DNA of 64,000 nucleotides, from assembly GCA_032622095.1 (NCBI GenBank), contig CP136066.1:151358224-151422223 (forward strand), written 5' to 3'. Below, one piece after another: positions 47,458 through 57,775 of this stretch. The notes beneath the pieces are model-generated. The model worked only from the letters and a program-made list of their open reading frames with translations. It was not told the DNA's origin and ran no database searches. The first letter of the stretch is position 1, and each line of letters starts with the position of its first letter. This DNA comes from Siphonodentalium dalli. Its lineage: Eukaryota; Mollusca; Scaphopoda; Gadilida; Siphonodentaliidae. The translations under genes and the position numbers were made by a program.

Positions 47458-47529
47458 CACATAAGTTTTTAAGTCTATAAACACTATTTGATTTGAATAT
47501 TCTTTTGAATAGTCTTACCATTGACATAT

Positions 47530-47832
47530 TCATTCGTTCAAACCAGTTGATCTATTTTGTAACTTGGCTTTTAGTCGCTGGGCTCCGGCATCTGGGCTTT
47601 TAGTCACAACTGAAATAAAAATAAGTGCGAATATCTTGGAGCGAATTTCTGCAACAATTTCACCGCCTGGTGGACCCATTTGGAAAAAAATACATTCCCT
47701 GTGTCTAATTCTACATTTTGATATACTATACGCCCCATTATATTGAATATACCGGCTGAAATCGATCCTGTAATTGTAAACATCGAGTCTATTTTTAGCT
47801 GTTTTATCGGAGTGTGTTTGCGTGTTCGCCAT
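47530..47832 (-). CDS. 100-codon frame in right arm of the foldback element
   Basis: Starts MANTQTHSDKTAKNRLDVYN, ends RLKAKLQNRSTGLNE; mirror partner of 43902-44204, see there. Same length, uninterrupted. Confidence 0.3.
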   Translation of the reverse strand: MANTQTHSDKTAKNRLDVYNYRIDFSRYIQYNGAYSISKCRIRHRECIFFQMGPPGGEIVAEIRSKIFALIFISVVTKSPDAGAQRLKAKLQNRSTGLNE

Positions 47833-48427
47833 TACAATATTCGCACTAAAACAGCCATATTGTAGCTAAAAACGAATGCACAGTATTCCACTGCGTTATT
47901 TGATACCCAAAACTTGTTGTTTGCTAGTGTATTCATCGAGAAATTTAAATTCTAAACGTTAATGTCGAACGCAGTTTTTCGTGTTTGTGGCATTTTATGT
48001 TAGGTCAGTTGTCGACCGGATAATGTAACTTCCGGTGTCCGGTCAGTGGCGGGGTTAATATGTATGGATAGGGCGAATGTGGACCTTTCGTTAGACACCA
48101 AAAGTAGCCCTCTATGCGCTGTATTCCTCGAGCTATCGGTCGTCCCACGCAATTTGAAAATCCTGTCCCGCAGATTGTCATTCTATCCCAAATTCCACCC
48201 CATGTTAGGCCAGTTGTCGATAAAATAATGCAACTTCTGGTGTCCGGTCAGTGGCGGGGTTAACATGTGTGGATAGGGCGAATGTGGGCCTTTCATTAGA
48301 CACCAATATGAGCCCCCTACGCCCTGTATTCCTCGAGATATCGGCCGTCCCACGCAATTTGAAATTCTGTCCCGCAGATTGTCGTTTTGTCCCATATCCC
48401 ATCCCATCCCGCAGATTGTCATGTCCC

Positions 48428-48435
48428 CAGGCTAC
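48428..48435. repeat. Target-site duplication of the foldback element (right)
   Basis: CAGGCTAC, identical to 43299-43306. Confidence 0.9.
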
Positions 48436-48439
48436 AACG

Positions 48440-49540
48440 AAGCTAAGCTAAATCTAAGAAAGCAGAGGCTACCAATACAAACACTGACCAGTACATTGTA
48501 CATGTACATATTTCTGCATCAGCTTACCTATGTGAGTGATCGATTGCTTTCAGTAGTTGATACATGTAATGCTTGACTTGTCGCTCTGGCAAATAATGCC
48601 GTTTCCCTAAAATTACAGCGTTTGCCGCATGTATAAATAATACCCATGCATGTATTCAAAGTATTTAAGAGCGAATGCGTACAGATCATAATCACGATTA
48701 CAACTTGAATATAGAAAATCTACCATGTCACATAAACGATCTTAACCCCGGCTATGCTATAACCACTAATTGACGTGTTCCCTTATGAAATATTCAGATA
48801 ATAAATTCAACAAACGGCATATTATCTACAAACAGTTCCCCAACAACGAATATACTAATCCTTCTGCACTTGTATTGTCTGCATGTCGTCTGCTTATACA
48901 TGTATTTCCCGAACACCCATCCAGACGGATAATAGATTATCATGATGTATATGTTTATGGATGGGAGAATCTGTTTATGGCTCGATCGAGCTGAAACTTG
49001 GTATTTATAATACTTTCCGTAAGAGAACCCCAAAATTTATAACGCTCAGCTTCGAGAAATTATTCGATCGATAGCATTGAATTTCAATCTGAATTTCATT
49101 CTGGGGGAATTTCAATCTGGATTGAAGTTCGAAATTCAGATTAAAATTCAAACTCTATTTTTTTTTGCCTCAAGTTCTTTGTTGTGTTCCTATTCGTGCT
49201 CCTTTTTTTTTCTTTTTTTTTGTTACTTTTTCTGAGATACCGCTGGACTTAGCGATAGTAATACAAACGACATCGGAATGATTCAGACTATACTGAACGC
49301 GTAGCTGTACATTAGTCCGGGTTCACTCAGACAGTGCTTTATGACGGGTGGATGACTACGAGCAATGTATAGGATTCTGAACATAGTATCATAAATTTAT
49401 GTATGGATTTTGGAAAAAGGGTGGGGACATATCGTATATTCAGGTGGAGCTATTATAGACAAGAGGTTTAGTTCAGGCTTATACCAAGATTGGCAACTGT
49501 GGAGATTCACATAATTACAAATAATCAAAGGGTTATATGG
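48440..49540. other. MOK intron; fragment of family I
   Basis: ATTCAGATAATAAATTCAACAAACGGC (in pieces, 48785-48835) resembles the palindromic core of family-I MITEs. No exon. Confidence 0.4.
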
Positions 49541-49544
49541 CGGA

Positions 49545-49700
49545 TCGAGTTCCACGTCAGTATCATATGGTTTGGACTGTCATCTGCAGGGAATCCATGT
49601 TCGAAACATGGGTATTTTGTACCCAGTTTCCCCTGATATGTAAGGTACGTACCAAGGATGGTCAACTATCGTCTTTGTGGCGTGGAATGTATATTATCGG
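49545..49700 (+). repeat. tRNA-derived SINE head, tRNA-Asp-like
   Basis: ATGGTTTGGACTGTCATCTG is followed by a perfect T-arm, stem CCATG/CATGG around loop TTCGAAA. Spacing fits A and B boxes of a tRNA-type RNA polymerase III promoter, and the D-arm to anticodon order recalls tRNA-Asp. The acceptor stem is not formed, so a functional tRNA is unlikely. Confidence 0.5.
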
Positions 49701-49852
49701 TTTGTTCAGATAGTTTCAGATAATTGAAATCCATAAACAAATTTAGTTAATTATTCTGTCGTTGAAACACAATGTCTCTGCCGCGATATTGCCACGGACA
49801 ACAACTCTTTTGAGTATATATCTCATCAAAACTTTCAGTGGCTCATAACAAT

Positions 49853-50152
49853 CTATTTAACCGGCCATCTTGAAATTGTCACATGTTGCGCTGACGTGAT
49901 TTTGACAAGTCTGTGTATCAAAATACCAATGTTCTGCACCTGGGTATAACAGTACTCAAACAATTGGTCAACCGATTCAGGGTATTTGCATGTTAATCCG
50001 TCGAATAAGTTCGCAGTGACCTGGTACATAGTGATAATGCTTTCGCTGTGGAATAAAATCTGATATGCCAACTGCCAAATATCTTCGAAAGAACATTCAC
50101 GCCATTGTTGTGAACACAGAAGCATAACTTGATCTGCGGCCATAGAAATCAT
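49853..50152 (-). CDS. Hypothetical 99-codon frame inside a MOK intron
   Basis: Starts MISMAADQVMLLCSQQWREC and reads on as DIWQLAYQILFHSESI, VTANLFDGL and ESVDQLFEYCYTQVQNIGIL. Composition is balanced and protein-like, with a possible amphipathic helical character. I do not recognise it, and no splice signals or partner exons were found. It is on the same strand as MOK but carries no kinase motif. It may be an old element-encoded fragment. Confidence 0.28.
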   Translation of the reverse strand: MISMAADQVMLLCSQQWRECSFEDIWQLAYQILFHSESIITMYQVTANLFDGLTCKYPESVDQLFEYCYTQVQNIGILIHRLVKITSAQHVTISRWPVK

Positions 50153-50187
50153 GGTTCACAAAGTGTTCCCACAGAGAAACGACACTC

Positions 50188-50420
50188 AATGGAAATAATA
50201 CAACTGTAGTTTACATATAGAGGCATTGAATGGGACCGTGGCTTTAATGAATGGGGGAACGTGGTATTTGTTCAACAGCACATCATTATTGTAGGAGTTG
50301 AATGATTTAAACTGAAGTGTTTGATATTGACTATATACATGTTCAAATGCTATCGCGGTTGATATAATCATATAATTACAGTAGCAACAGTGAGCCATAT
50401 GAGATATATTTATCCATAAT
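50188..50420. repeat. Direct duplication, copy 1 (~230 bp)
   Basis: Matches 50932-51160 nearly throughout (GTAGTTTACATATAGAG, GTGGTATTTGTTCAACA, TTGACTATATACATGTTCAA). Confidence 0.85.
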
Positions 50421-50666
50421 AACATCCTGGACAGAATATGCATGTATTGCGCTGTACGCGGCTGTAGCGAGTTTCTTTTTAGAATAGTTTGTTCATCGGG
50501 GCCATGAACCTACATGAACGACATAACTCTGCTTGAAAATAGCAGCAAGATGTCACATGTAAGGTAGTATTCGTCGGTTTCTTCACCTATATAAATAACT
50601 CCAACAAAAAAGATGATGTATAATTGTTTACTTCTAATATATGTTCCCACCCAAAACCCCACTTAA

Positions 50667-50931
50667 CCCTGTCTTTACTCAACGGATTCGTCCATTCAGT
50701 TATAAAATTTAATATTGTAATGGTCTATTATTGATTTGGAGGGGTGTTTCGGATACATAAGCAAACGACAGACATGAAAAGATAATACAAGAGAAGAATT
50801 ATTCATATTCATTGGTGGGAAATGTTCAGATAATAAGTTCAACAATCGGCATGTGGTCGTTTGTTGAACTTAGTATCTGGACATGGTATATGTGATCTAT
50901 ATTCGTCAATGAATATTTAGTATATAAAGGG
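50667..50931. mobile_element. piggyBac-like TTAA MITE, family I copy (265 bp)
   Basis: Begins CCCTGTCTTTACTCAA after TTAA (50663-50666) and ends TATTTAGTATATAAAGGG before TCAA (50932-50935), a mutated TTAA. It contains the GGAAATGTTCAGATAATAAG palindrome. It sits between the two copies of the 230-bp direct duplication. Confidence 0.78.
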
Positions 50932-51160
50932 TCAATGGACATAATACAAATGTAGTTTACATATAGAGACACTGAATGGAACAGTGGCTCTAATGAAGGA
51001 GGCAATGTGGTATTTGTTCAACATATCATTATTGTAGGAGGTGTTTCATTTAAACCGAATTGTTTTATATTGACTATATACATGTTCAAAGTGCTATCGC
51101 TGTTGAAATAATCATATAATTATAGTAGCAGCAGAGAACCATATGAGATATATAGATATA
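50932..51160. repeat. Direct duplication, copy 2 (~230 bp)
   Basis: See copy 1 at 50188-50420. Confidence 0.85.
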
Positions 51161-51968
51161 ATAGCATCTAAGGTGTTCTATTCGGGCCAATACTATCGAT
51201 TGGAATTGTCAAGTAGAAATAAGCTACTTCGGAAGAACGAAATTATAATTTGTAAACTAAACAAAAAATAGTTCTCATTTCTCGAAGACCCTAACAGACT
51301 GTCTGGACATTTTTCAACTACTACCTGGACCTCCAGATATGCAAACAATAAGAATATAGCCACAATCCAATTACGACCATACACTGGCACGCCTATTACT
51401 ACCCCCTTTACAAGAGTAGAAATAATATGCAAAATGTAATATAACGTCATATATATAATACATTGGCTCCTCAATATAAGGATAGATTTAACCCACCTCC
51501 TTATACAAGTAGACGTGAATATGATATATGACCTTACAATTTATATTTTTCAAGAGGCGAGGTATTTAAAAATTTAAATCAGTTAAAAATAAGATAACGC
51601 AGAACGCTGTCATGATTCGCGTAATTGTTTTATCACCAATCAAATATCGCCTACTTTAAATATGTGTTCATATCCAACAATAATGATGATATGTTTAAAT
51701 AATTCAACTTGTACAATAATGATCTGTTGCACAACTTTCCCCTCATACTAACAATAGCTACCACCAATTTTGAATCACCCAACCGAGTCACACTGATTTT
51801 GTCCCCCCCCCCCCCCCCACCATGTCCAGAGCAGAATATTGTCAAATATGCAAATATGACGCCATATATATGACAATTCAACGTGTATATTTTAAATGAT
51901 ATATAGCATCAGATAATGCAAGAACGTTAATTTACATAATCCGTATAACATATTTATATCAAACTAAC
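51161..51968. other. MOK intron, no gene seen
   Basis: Contains a C run near 51806-51820; no exon recognised. Confidence 0.4.
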
Positions 51969-52039
51969 CTCGTATAAGTTCATAGATATTCATATCCATC
52001 AGCTCCAAAATCAGAGACAACGTCCCAGCTTTCTTTTCA
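51969..52039 (-). CDS. MOK: MOK kinase, hinge exon (recognised exon 3)
   Basis: A 71-base exon encoding EKKAGTLSLILELMDMNIYE then LIRG; ELMDMNIYELI is shared exactly with human MOK at the hinge between lobes. Acceptor is ATTAATTAG and donor GTTAGT. The first base completes a Phe codon from exon 2. Confidence 0.96.
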
Positions 52040-52279
52040 CTAATTAATAGAAAATGACACGAGTTTTATTGGTAATTCCAAGCAAATTTGTCTATAGTAT
52101 ATAAAATCCACGTGCACTACCGAACATTTTTCGATGGTGCAGTGAGCTCATTAGTTCGGGATATTAAATTGCACAAATTTGTAAAATTTTCTAACGTTGG
52201 TCTCAGTACAGACATGTGTTAATCGCGCGGGCAACTCGCGTGCTTGGCCACAATGGGGACAAGGCATGTCACATAATAA

Positions 52280-52345
52280 ATTTAATGACCTATATATGTG
52301 TAGTTTGTTAAACTTATTATCTGAACATTTATTGAGGGAACTACT
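52280..52345. repeat. Fragment of family-I core
   Basis: TTGTTAAACTTATTATCTGA and ACTACTCGCCAATGAGTGTT match inner parts of the family-I MITE at 17911. Confidence 0.5.
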
Positions 52346-52401
52346 CGCCAATGAGTGTTGTACTCAAATGCTGTTGTTACAATGGTGTATATAGTCTCTT
52401 A

Positions 52402-53193
52402 TGCCCCGGTTCCATATTCCCGATTTTCTGTCCCGAATTAGTATATTCGGCACCAATTCGGGAACAGACCAAATCGGCAGCATTCGAGAGAATTCTGGAC
52501 GAGTTTTATTCCAAAAGCCGCGGAACTGATGACAAAATTACATCGTGCCGAACATTGCCGAGTATTCCAGAATGCTTCCGAATTTCTTCCCGAATGATAA
52601 AGAATTATCCCGAACTGATACCGAAATTTCGTGCGAGTAGCTGCCGAATTACCCAGATTACTACCGACTTGTTGCCGAATACCCCGAATCAATGCCGAAC
52701 TGGTACCGAATTGATGCCGAATAAATACCGAATTGGTATTCAATTGCTGCCGAACGTCCCGAATCGATGTCGAAATTTGCAGATACACCGGATCTCAGTA
52801 TACAAGCAGCCATACATGGCGAATTCGGGAATAAGCTACCGAATACTGCCGACTACTCCAGAATATCCACCCGAATATTGCCGAATACTGCCGAATACTG
52901 CCGACTACTCCCGAATAGGTGCCGAATTGCTCCCGAATTTCTCCCGATGATTGACAAATCGGGAGCGATTCGGCTTGGTTCCCGATAGTTTTGAACATTT
53001 CAAAACTGTCGGGAGCGGGCCCAGAATCGTCCCGAATCGACCCCGATAGCACCGATATCCCCGATCATGTTCGGGGGTAAAAATTCACTGTACCGACTCG
53101 TCCCGAACTTACTCCACGATTTTTGCAAAATTATGATTCGGGAGTCATTCGGGAACATTCAGGGTGGAAAATCGGGGATATGGAACCGGGGCT
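52402..53193. mobile_element. Harbinger-like element made of CCGAAT-rich repeats (792 bp)
   Basis: Termini TGCCCCGGTTCCATAT and ATATGGAACCGGGGCT are inverse except the outermost base, flanked by TTA on each side (52399-52401, 53194-53196). A TTA (TWA) duplication and GCCCCGGTTCC-type terminus suggest PIF/Harbinger. The interior is a dense patchwork of short CCGAATT, TGCCGAAT and TCCCGAAT motifs, so both strands stay open for long frames (199 codons on +, 116 and 85 on -); I do not regard these as genes. It sits in the intron between exons 2 and 3. Confidence 0.78.
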
Positions 53194-53355
53194 TTAGTGG
53201 TAGAATAAGGTAACCAGATTTCCATTATTTGAAAGTCTAGCTGTTGAGTACGAAGTAATGGTACGGATGACATATTAGCTGCTTGTATGGTTTTCAAGCA
53301 AATGTATCAAATAAATGTTATATTATATGCATATTAGTTGTATGTACTCATTTAA

Positions 53356-53875
53356 AGATGGATTATCTCTTTAAATAACAAATTTTAAATAGTTGCGTGG
53401 TTATAAAATAATAGATATGAACTGAAGACCCCTGTCCGGAAAAGCTTCTATCAATTAATATTGATTTTATTTCGAATATTAAATCGGGACCGTTCATGTT
53501 ACTATTTTTAGAACAGACCATTCGGATGATACCATATTGCGATATAGAGCACTGGGCTGTTCCTACGGTTACGCAACGAAAGTCAAATGTCATAGCTTTG
53601 TTGTTTGTATTGTTTTGTTTCACAGATATAAGCGCTAATAAGTATAATTAACGTTCATTTGTGACAAAATTGTTACATAAAATTTCTGGTCTCTGTTAAC
53701 GGTAACCACTATTGTTCGTTAGCTGAACAAACACACCTTTTTAGACCAGAAAATATTCGAAATACAATTAATATTAATCGATAGAAGCATTTCCGGACAG
53801 GAGTCTTCGATTCAAATCTAATATTTTATACCCCTGTAACTATATAATACATGTTTACAAAGAGATAATCCACCT
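53356..53875. mobile_element. Family-D TTAA MITE (520 bp)
   Basis: Termini AGATGGATTATCTCTTT and AAAGAGATAATCCACCT are flanked by TTAA on both sides (53352-53355, 53876-53879). Inner arms also pair (CCTGTCCGGAAAAGCTTCTA against TAGAAGCATTTCCGGACAGG). No protein encoded. Confidence 0.9.
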
Positions 53876-53879
53876 TTAA

Positions 53880-54668
53880 TTTGTTATTGTATAGTCACTA
53901 GTCAGTGAGTGGCTTGATGATATATGATAGATAGATATTTTAATTTAACTCAGATCGTCACAGAATAGACATGCATAATTGAGACATAATTAGTACAGAA
54001 TGTTCAATGCAGTAGAATGTTGCGCAAGCGATACAATTTAAGTAGAAGGGGCAGACTAACTCGAAAGATATATAAACATATGGTAATATCGAGGGTGGGG
54101 TGGGTGGGGTGGTCAATGGCGGGGTCGTGTGAGGTGGTAAATAATTATGAGATAAGCCGGTAAATTTTGCCTCAGGGGGGTCCCATGATACGCGGGGCTT
54201 CGCGCAGGAAGTTTGCGATATTATATAGTTATCGTTTTTCTATTTGTTGTCGTGAAGAGTTCGTTTAATTTGTGTGTGTTTGGCCGAGTATAATAGAATG
54301 GTTTCAAATATTTTTTTCTAATATCTACAAGACTCTGACATTTCAGTATAATGTGATATTCGTCGCCTAGCTCTTGGTTGCATAACGTGAATTTTCTGTC
54401 GGAATAGCTTTTTTTGTAACATGATCCGGTTTCAACAGGTAGTCTGTGGTTTCTGGTTCTAAATTTAGTTAGGCGCGCTACTGCTGCTTGATTTTCAATA
54501 GTGAAATATGTTTCTCTCCCGAAATCAGTTTTAATTATTTATTGAGTTTACGCCCTCCGCCAATTAATTTGATTATGTCTTGTACACGGAAATTCTTAAT
54601 TTAATTTATGTTAACGTTGATTTTAAGATAACCTATTAACCTGAACTTTTACAGAATACATCTTCGAC
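53880..54668. other. MOK intron, no gene seen
   Basis: GGGTGGGGTGGG-rich stretch near 54095-54130; no exon. Confidence 0.4.
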
Positions 54669-54672
54669 TTAA

Positions 54673-55141
54673 AGGTACTCAACCCGTAAAGAGGGTCCCC
54701 ATCTCAACAGATTCCAACAACAACAATCCGATCGGAGGGTCCTATATTACTATTTCTTTGGCTTTGGGGGTAAAAAATATTTGATTCGAGTCGAGGAACC
54801 CATCAAACAAAGCTCAGAGTTATTAGATATTGATTTTAAAAATTTGTTATAAACTCGAGATCAGTACTACTAACTGCCGTAATCTGCTCTGGATGTGTTC
54901 TCCAAATCTATTCAAACAGACAAGGATGGATAACTCTAAAATCAAGTGGTAATTTTAACTCAATTTTGACTGAGTTCTGGGCCAGATAGTATTCCCGATA
55001 ATGAAAAATAATAGATTTCTAAAATCGATATCTAACAAATCTGAGCTTTGATGGGTGACTTCCTCGACTCGAATCAAATATTTTTGACCCCCGAAGCCAT
55101 TGAAATAGTAATTGAGAGGAGTTTTATCGGGTTGAGTACCT
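54673..55141. mobile_element. Family-A TTAA MITE, copy at 55 kb (469 bp)
   Basis: Same family and orientation as 23114 and 41274, with a few small deletions; TTAA on both sides (54669-54672, 55142-55145). Termini AGGTACTCAACCCGT and TCGGGTTGAGTACCT. Confidence 0.92.
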
Positions 55142-55353
55142 TTAAATTACTTATTTATCGATATTAGATCGTTGTTATTACAGGGAATTTATTGAAAATT
55201 GCGTACAGTACCACTTTAACTATTTATTTGATAAGAGAAATATAAGATTATAGCAATGTCACCACGTAGCTCCAGCCAGTTGGCGTTTGTATGCATACTT
55301 TCTCTCCCACAATGCATCAGTCAAAATGTTTGTCCATAAAATGGTATACTTAC

Positions 55354-55443
55354 AATATAACTTCGTTGAGCTCCAGGATATGTGCGTGAGGAGCTAATCG
55401 CCTCATGGCTTGGATTTCTCGTAGATTGTTAACTTGTTCCATG
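55354..55443 (-). CDS. MOK: MOK kinase, helix C exon (recognised exon 2)
   Basis: Encodes MEQVNNLREIQAMRRLAPHA then HILELNEVI. LREIQAMRRL matches the human helix C (LREIQALRRL), with the salt-bridge Glu in REIQ. Acceptor TTTTCAG, donor GTAAGT; phases join exons 1 and 3 exactly. Confidence 0.96.
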
Positions 55444-55500
55444 CTGAAAAGGGAGATTGTTTAAATTTATCTCATTCGTGAACACGGTTTAGTCAATTAA

Positions 55501-55922
55501 AGGCCCATTTAATTTACGAGTCATCGATTATTTTATTTATAGTGCCTTGATATACTGTTTTAATAACAATCTATGATATAAAATATGATTAAAATACTAT
55601 AATTTATCACCATTTGGAACATATGTGTCTCAGAACGTGATCATAGAGTAATAGAAAATAGCTGTAATCATAGAATAATTTCCCCCGTTTCGTTCCCAGA
55701 ATGCAACATAATTCAAACTAAGATATATAGTTTTTCCCCTTCCATTGAAAATAATAGACTCTGCAGTACAATCCAGATGAAACTTGAGCATAGTAAACAC
55801 GTCGGTACCTCAACAAAAACAACATGTTCACAGTTTATTACACCGGATAAGTTTCAAATGGTATATACTATGGCATATATTTTATATAATGTGATATGGG
55901 GGTTCGAAAATTAAGCGGGCCT
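55501..55922. mobile_element. Family-B TTAA MITE, copy 3 (422 bp)
   Basis: Termini AGGCCCATTTAATTT and AAATTAAGCGGGCCT, TTAA on both sides (55497-55500, 55923-55926). The G run is only 5 long in this copy. It lies 57 bases upstream of exon 2 on the gene strand, close to the branch-point region. Confidence 0.9.
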
Positions 55923-55926
55923 TTAA

Positions 55927-57093
55927 TGGACAGACACACGTTATGCCAAATTTCCAGATATTTCATAATGGATTGTCTCAAAATCTGTCAGGAAATTCTT
56001 GTTGAAATTTGGTACATGCGATTATTATGACATATTATTTGGAAATAATAATCCGCTTTACTATAAATACGTTTCAGGCATGAAAACTATTTTAAATTTC
56101 ACTGTTTACCAAGAGCGTCTGTAAATACAACTTGTTCAGAAATGCAGTTTACTTAAGAAATGAATGTAGTTTGAATGCGTTTTATTGTAGGGCATAGGCA
56201 GCACGGTGGATGTTGGGACATTCACTGTTCACACTAAATGTGCTCCAATGGTCACATCGACATATCCCGCAATAAAACACACTCAAAATGCATGCATGTC
56301 TTATATTTAAATAGCCTATTGCTTATTAATATCTACAAACTCAGCCGATTTTTTTCCCTGAAAATATATCTGCAGTTTGGAAATTATATCAAGCTCAATA
56401 TAAATTAGTCAAATTATCGATCGATTCGTCTATGACCGCGCACTCTGAAAAAACACGCCCCGTATTCTACCTACCGAATTTAGTATTATGGCAACAAGAT
56501 GTGACGTCAGTTCGTGCTATGGTGTGTTTTATTTGGATATGAAACGCATGACCCAAATTGGCAGTTGACCAATCACGGAACAGGATTTATTGTAGCACAC
56601 ACATGGTATGTAGATATTTAAGAAATAACCCTTGTTTCGATTAAGGTTATTCGTGAAGTTATAACCAAACATTTTCATGACAAATTCTATGACGCGTTAT
56701 CGGGAATTTCGCGGGAGAAAAACTCCTAGATATAAAGTTGAAACAAAGGCGCCGTCACTGAAATCTCTATAATTATCGGTTTTTCAAGTGGCGTAATCAA
56801 TTATTCGGTTTTGATTGGTTAGTAGCAAGTGATCACACAATGGCGAGTGCGCTGTACGTGTTCCTGATATATTTCGGCTGTAACAGTTGTTAGTTTCAAT
56901 TTCATTTCTTTAGCAAATTCAAATATTTTAGTCTGAATGTGATTTTCAGAATATCGTTCAATGATTTGACCTTTTCCAATGTTCACCGACATGGTTTGAT
57001 TAAACTTTGTTATCTTATTGGTAGTCCGTTCCAGTGTAAAAATAATGTTTACATAATGGGTTTCACATGCGAAATCTCATTATTGGAGATTTA
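55927..57093. other. MOK intron, no gene seen
   Basis: GGCAGTTGACCAATCACGGA near 56560 matches a phrase near 7575 (an old dispersed repeat). No exon. Confidence 0.4.
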
Positions 57094-57097
57094 TTAA

Positions 57098-57343
57098 CCC
57101 TTTCATGACGGGGGCTAAGCTGGCGCAGTGTTAAAGACCCTGCGCCAGTGCACTCTCTTATATATGCGAGTCTCCTATAGGGAGCCTTTCATATATAAGA
57201 GAATGAACTGGCTTTCAAGATCAAGGTAAATATGATTATGCCAATGCATTCTCTTATATACGCGAGGCGCCCTATGCATATATAAGAGAATCCATTGGCG
57301 CAGGATTTTCGTCAAATTTCAGAAAGCTCCAGTCTTCAAAGGG
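57098..57343. mobile_element. piggyBac-like MITE, family J (246 bp)
   Basis: Begins CCCTTTCATGACGGG after TTAA (57094-57097) and ends TTCAAAGGG before TTGA, a mutated TTAA. It contains repeated TCTCTTATATATGCGAG arms that pair with TATATAAGAGAA. A related piece lies at 35370-35450. Confidence 0.65.
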
Positions 57344-57516
57344 TTGATGTTGAAATTAAGAACAAAGTCAATCTATTTTTTCATGTACTTATTGATGATA
57401 GTTGTTTTACAGACTTTTATGTTATTCAGCATGAACCATCTTCGAAGGCCTATACATATATATATAGTAGAAATGAATAATCCATGGTCTGAACACTATA
57501 TATATATATAGCTTAC

Positions 57517-57631
57517 TTATCATACGATTGCTTCATCTTTTTGCACGCCCAATAGGTACCGTCGTTGATGTTCTGACATTTTAGAACTTCAGAGAATGTG
57601 CCTTCGCCTTTTTTGCCAAGAACTCTGAATT
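57517..57631 (-). CDS. MOK: MOK kinase, glycine-loop exon (recognised exon 1)
   Basis: Encodes FRVLGKKGEGTFSEVLKCQN, then YWACKKMKQSYD. GEGTFSEV is the MOK-type glycine loop with Ser in place of the third Gly, and ACKKMK holds the ATP-binding Lys. Acceptor TTTTTCAG, donor GTAAGC. The first two bases need one base from an upstream exon that should carry the start Met only about three codons before; that exon was not found. A weak candidate (ATGTGGC|GTAATG, near 58910 on the - strand) would give M-W-Q. Confidence 0.96.
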
Positions 57632-57649
57632 CTGAAAAAGAGAACACAT

Positions 57650-57775
57650 ATTATGATATTATACGCTCTTTAAAAACACTTCTTCGAATATTTCCGTTAT
57701 TTCGTCAAAAACTCTTCTTCAAATATCTCCGTTATTTCGTCAAAAACACTTCTTCTCATACAAATCGCCGTTATT
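57650..57775. repeat. ~50-bp tandem repeat, two and a half copies
   Basis: AACACTTCTTCGAATATTTC and CCGTTATTTCGTCAAAAAC recur upstream of exon 1 on the gene strand. Confidence 0.75.

Larger units (their letters stand above)
43307..48427. mobile_element. 5121-bp foldback element with satellite core and perfect 8-bp TSD
   Basis: The ends are exact inverses (GGGACATGACAATCTGCGGG). Each arm, read inward, has two direct ~205-bp subrepeats (GACAATCTGCGGGACAG..., CGATATCTCGAGGAATACAG), then about 480 bp with a 100-codon frame, then short satellite monomers. The left arm spans 43307-44484 and the right arm 44490-48427; the difference is satellite length (about 0.2 kb against 3 kb). CAGGCTAC on both sides proves a single insertion. 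No transposase is recognisable. Modular arms of direct repeats are the hallmark of foldback elements. The 8-bp duplication fits hAT or P superfamilies, but the GGGACATG terminus is not one I recognise. Confidence 0.93.

Noticed and set aside
52351-52950. 199-codon + strand frame
   Set aside because: It lies inside the CCGAAT-motif element; motif repetition removes stops on both strands. No domain.
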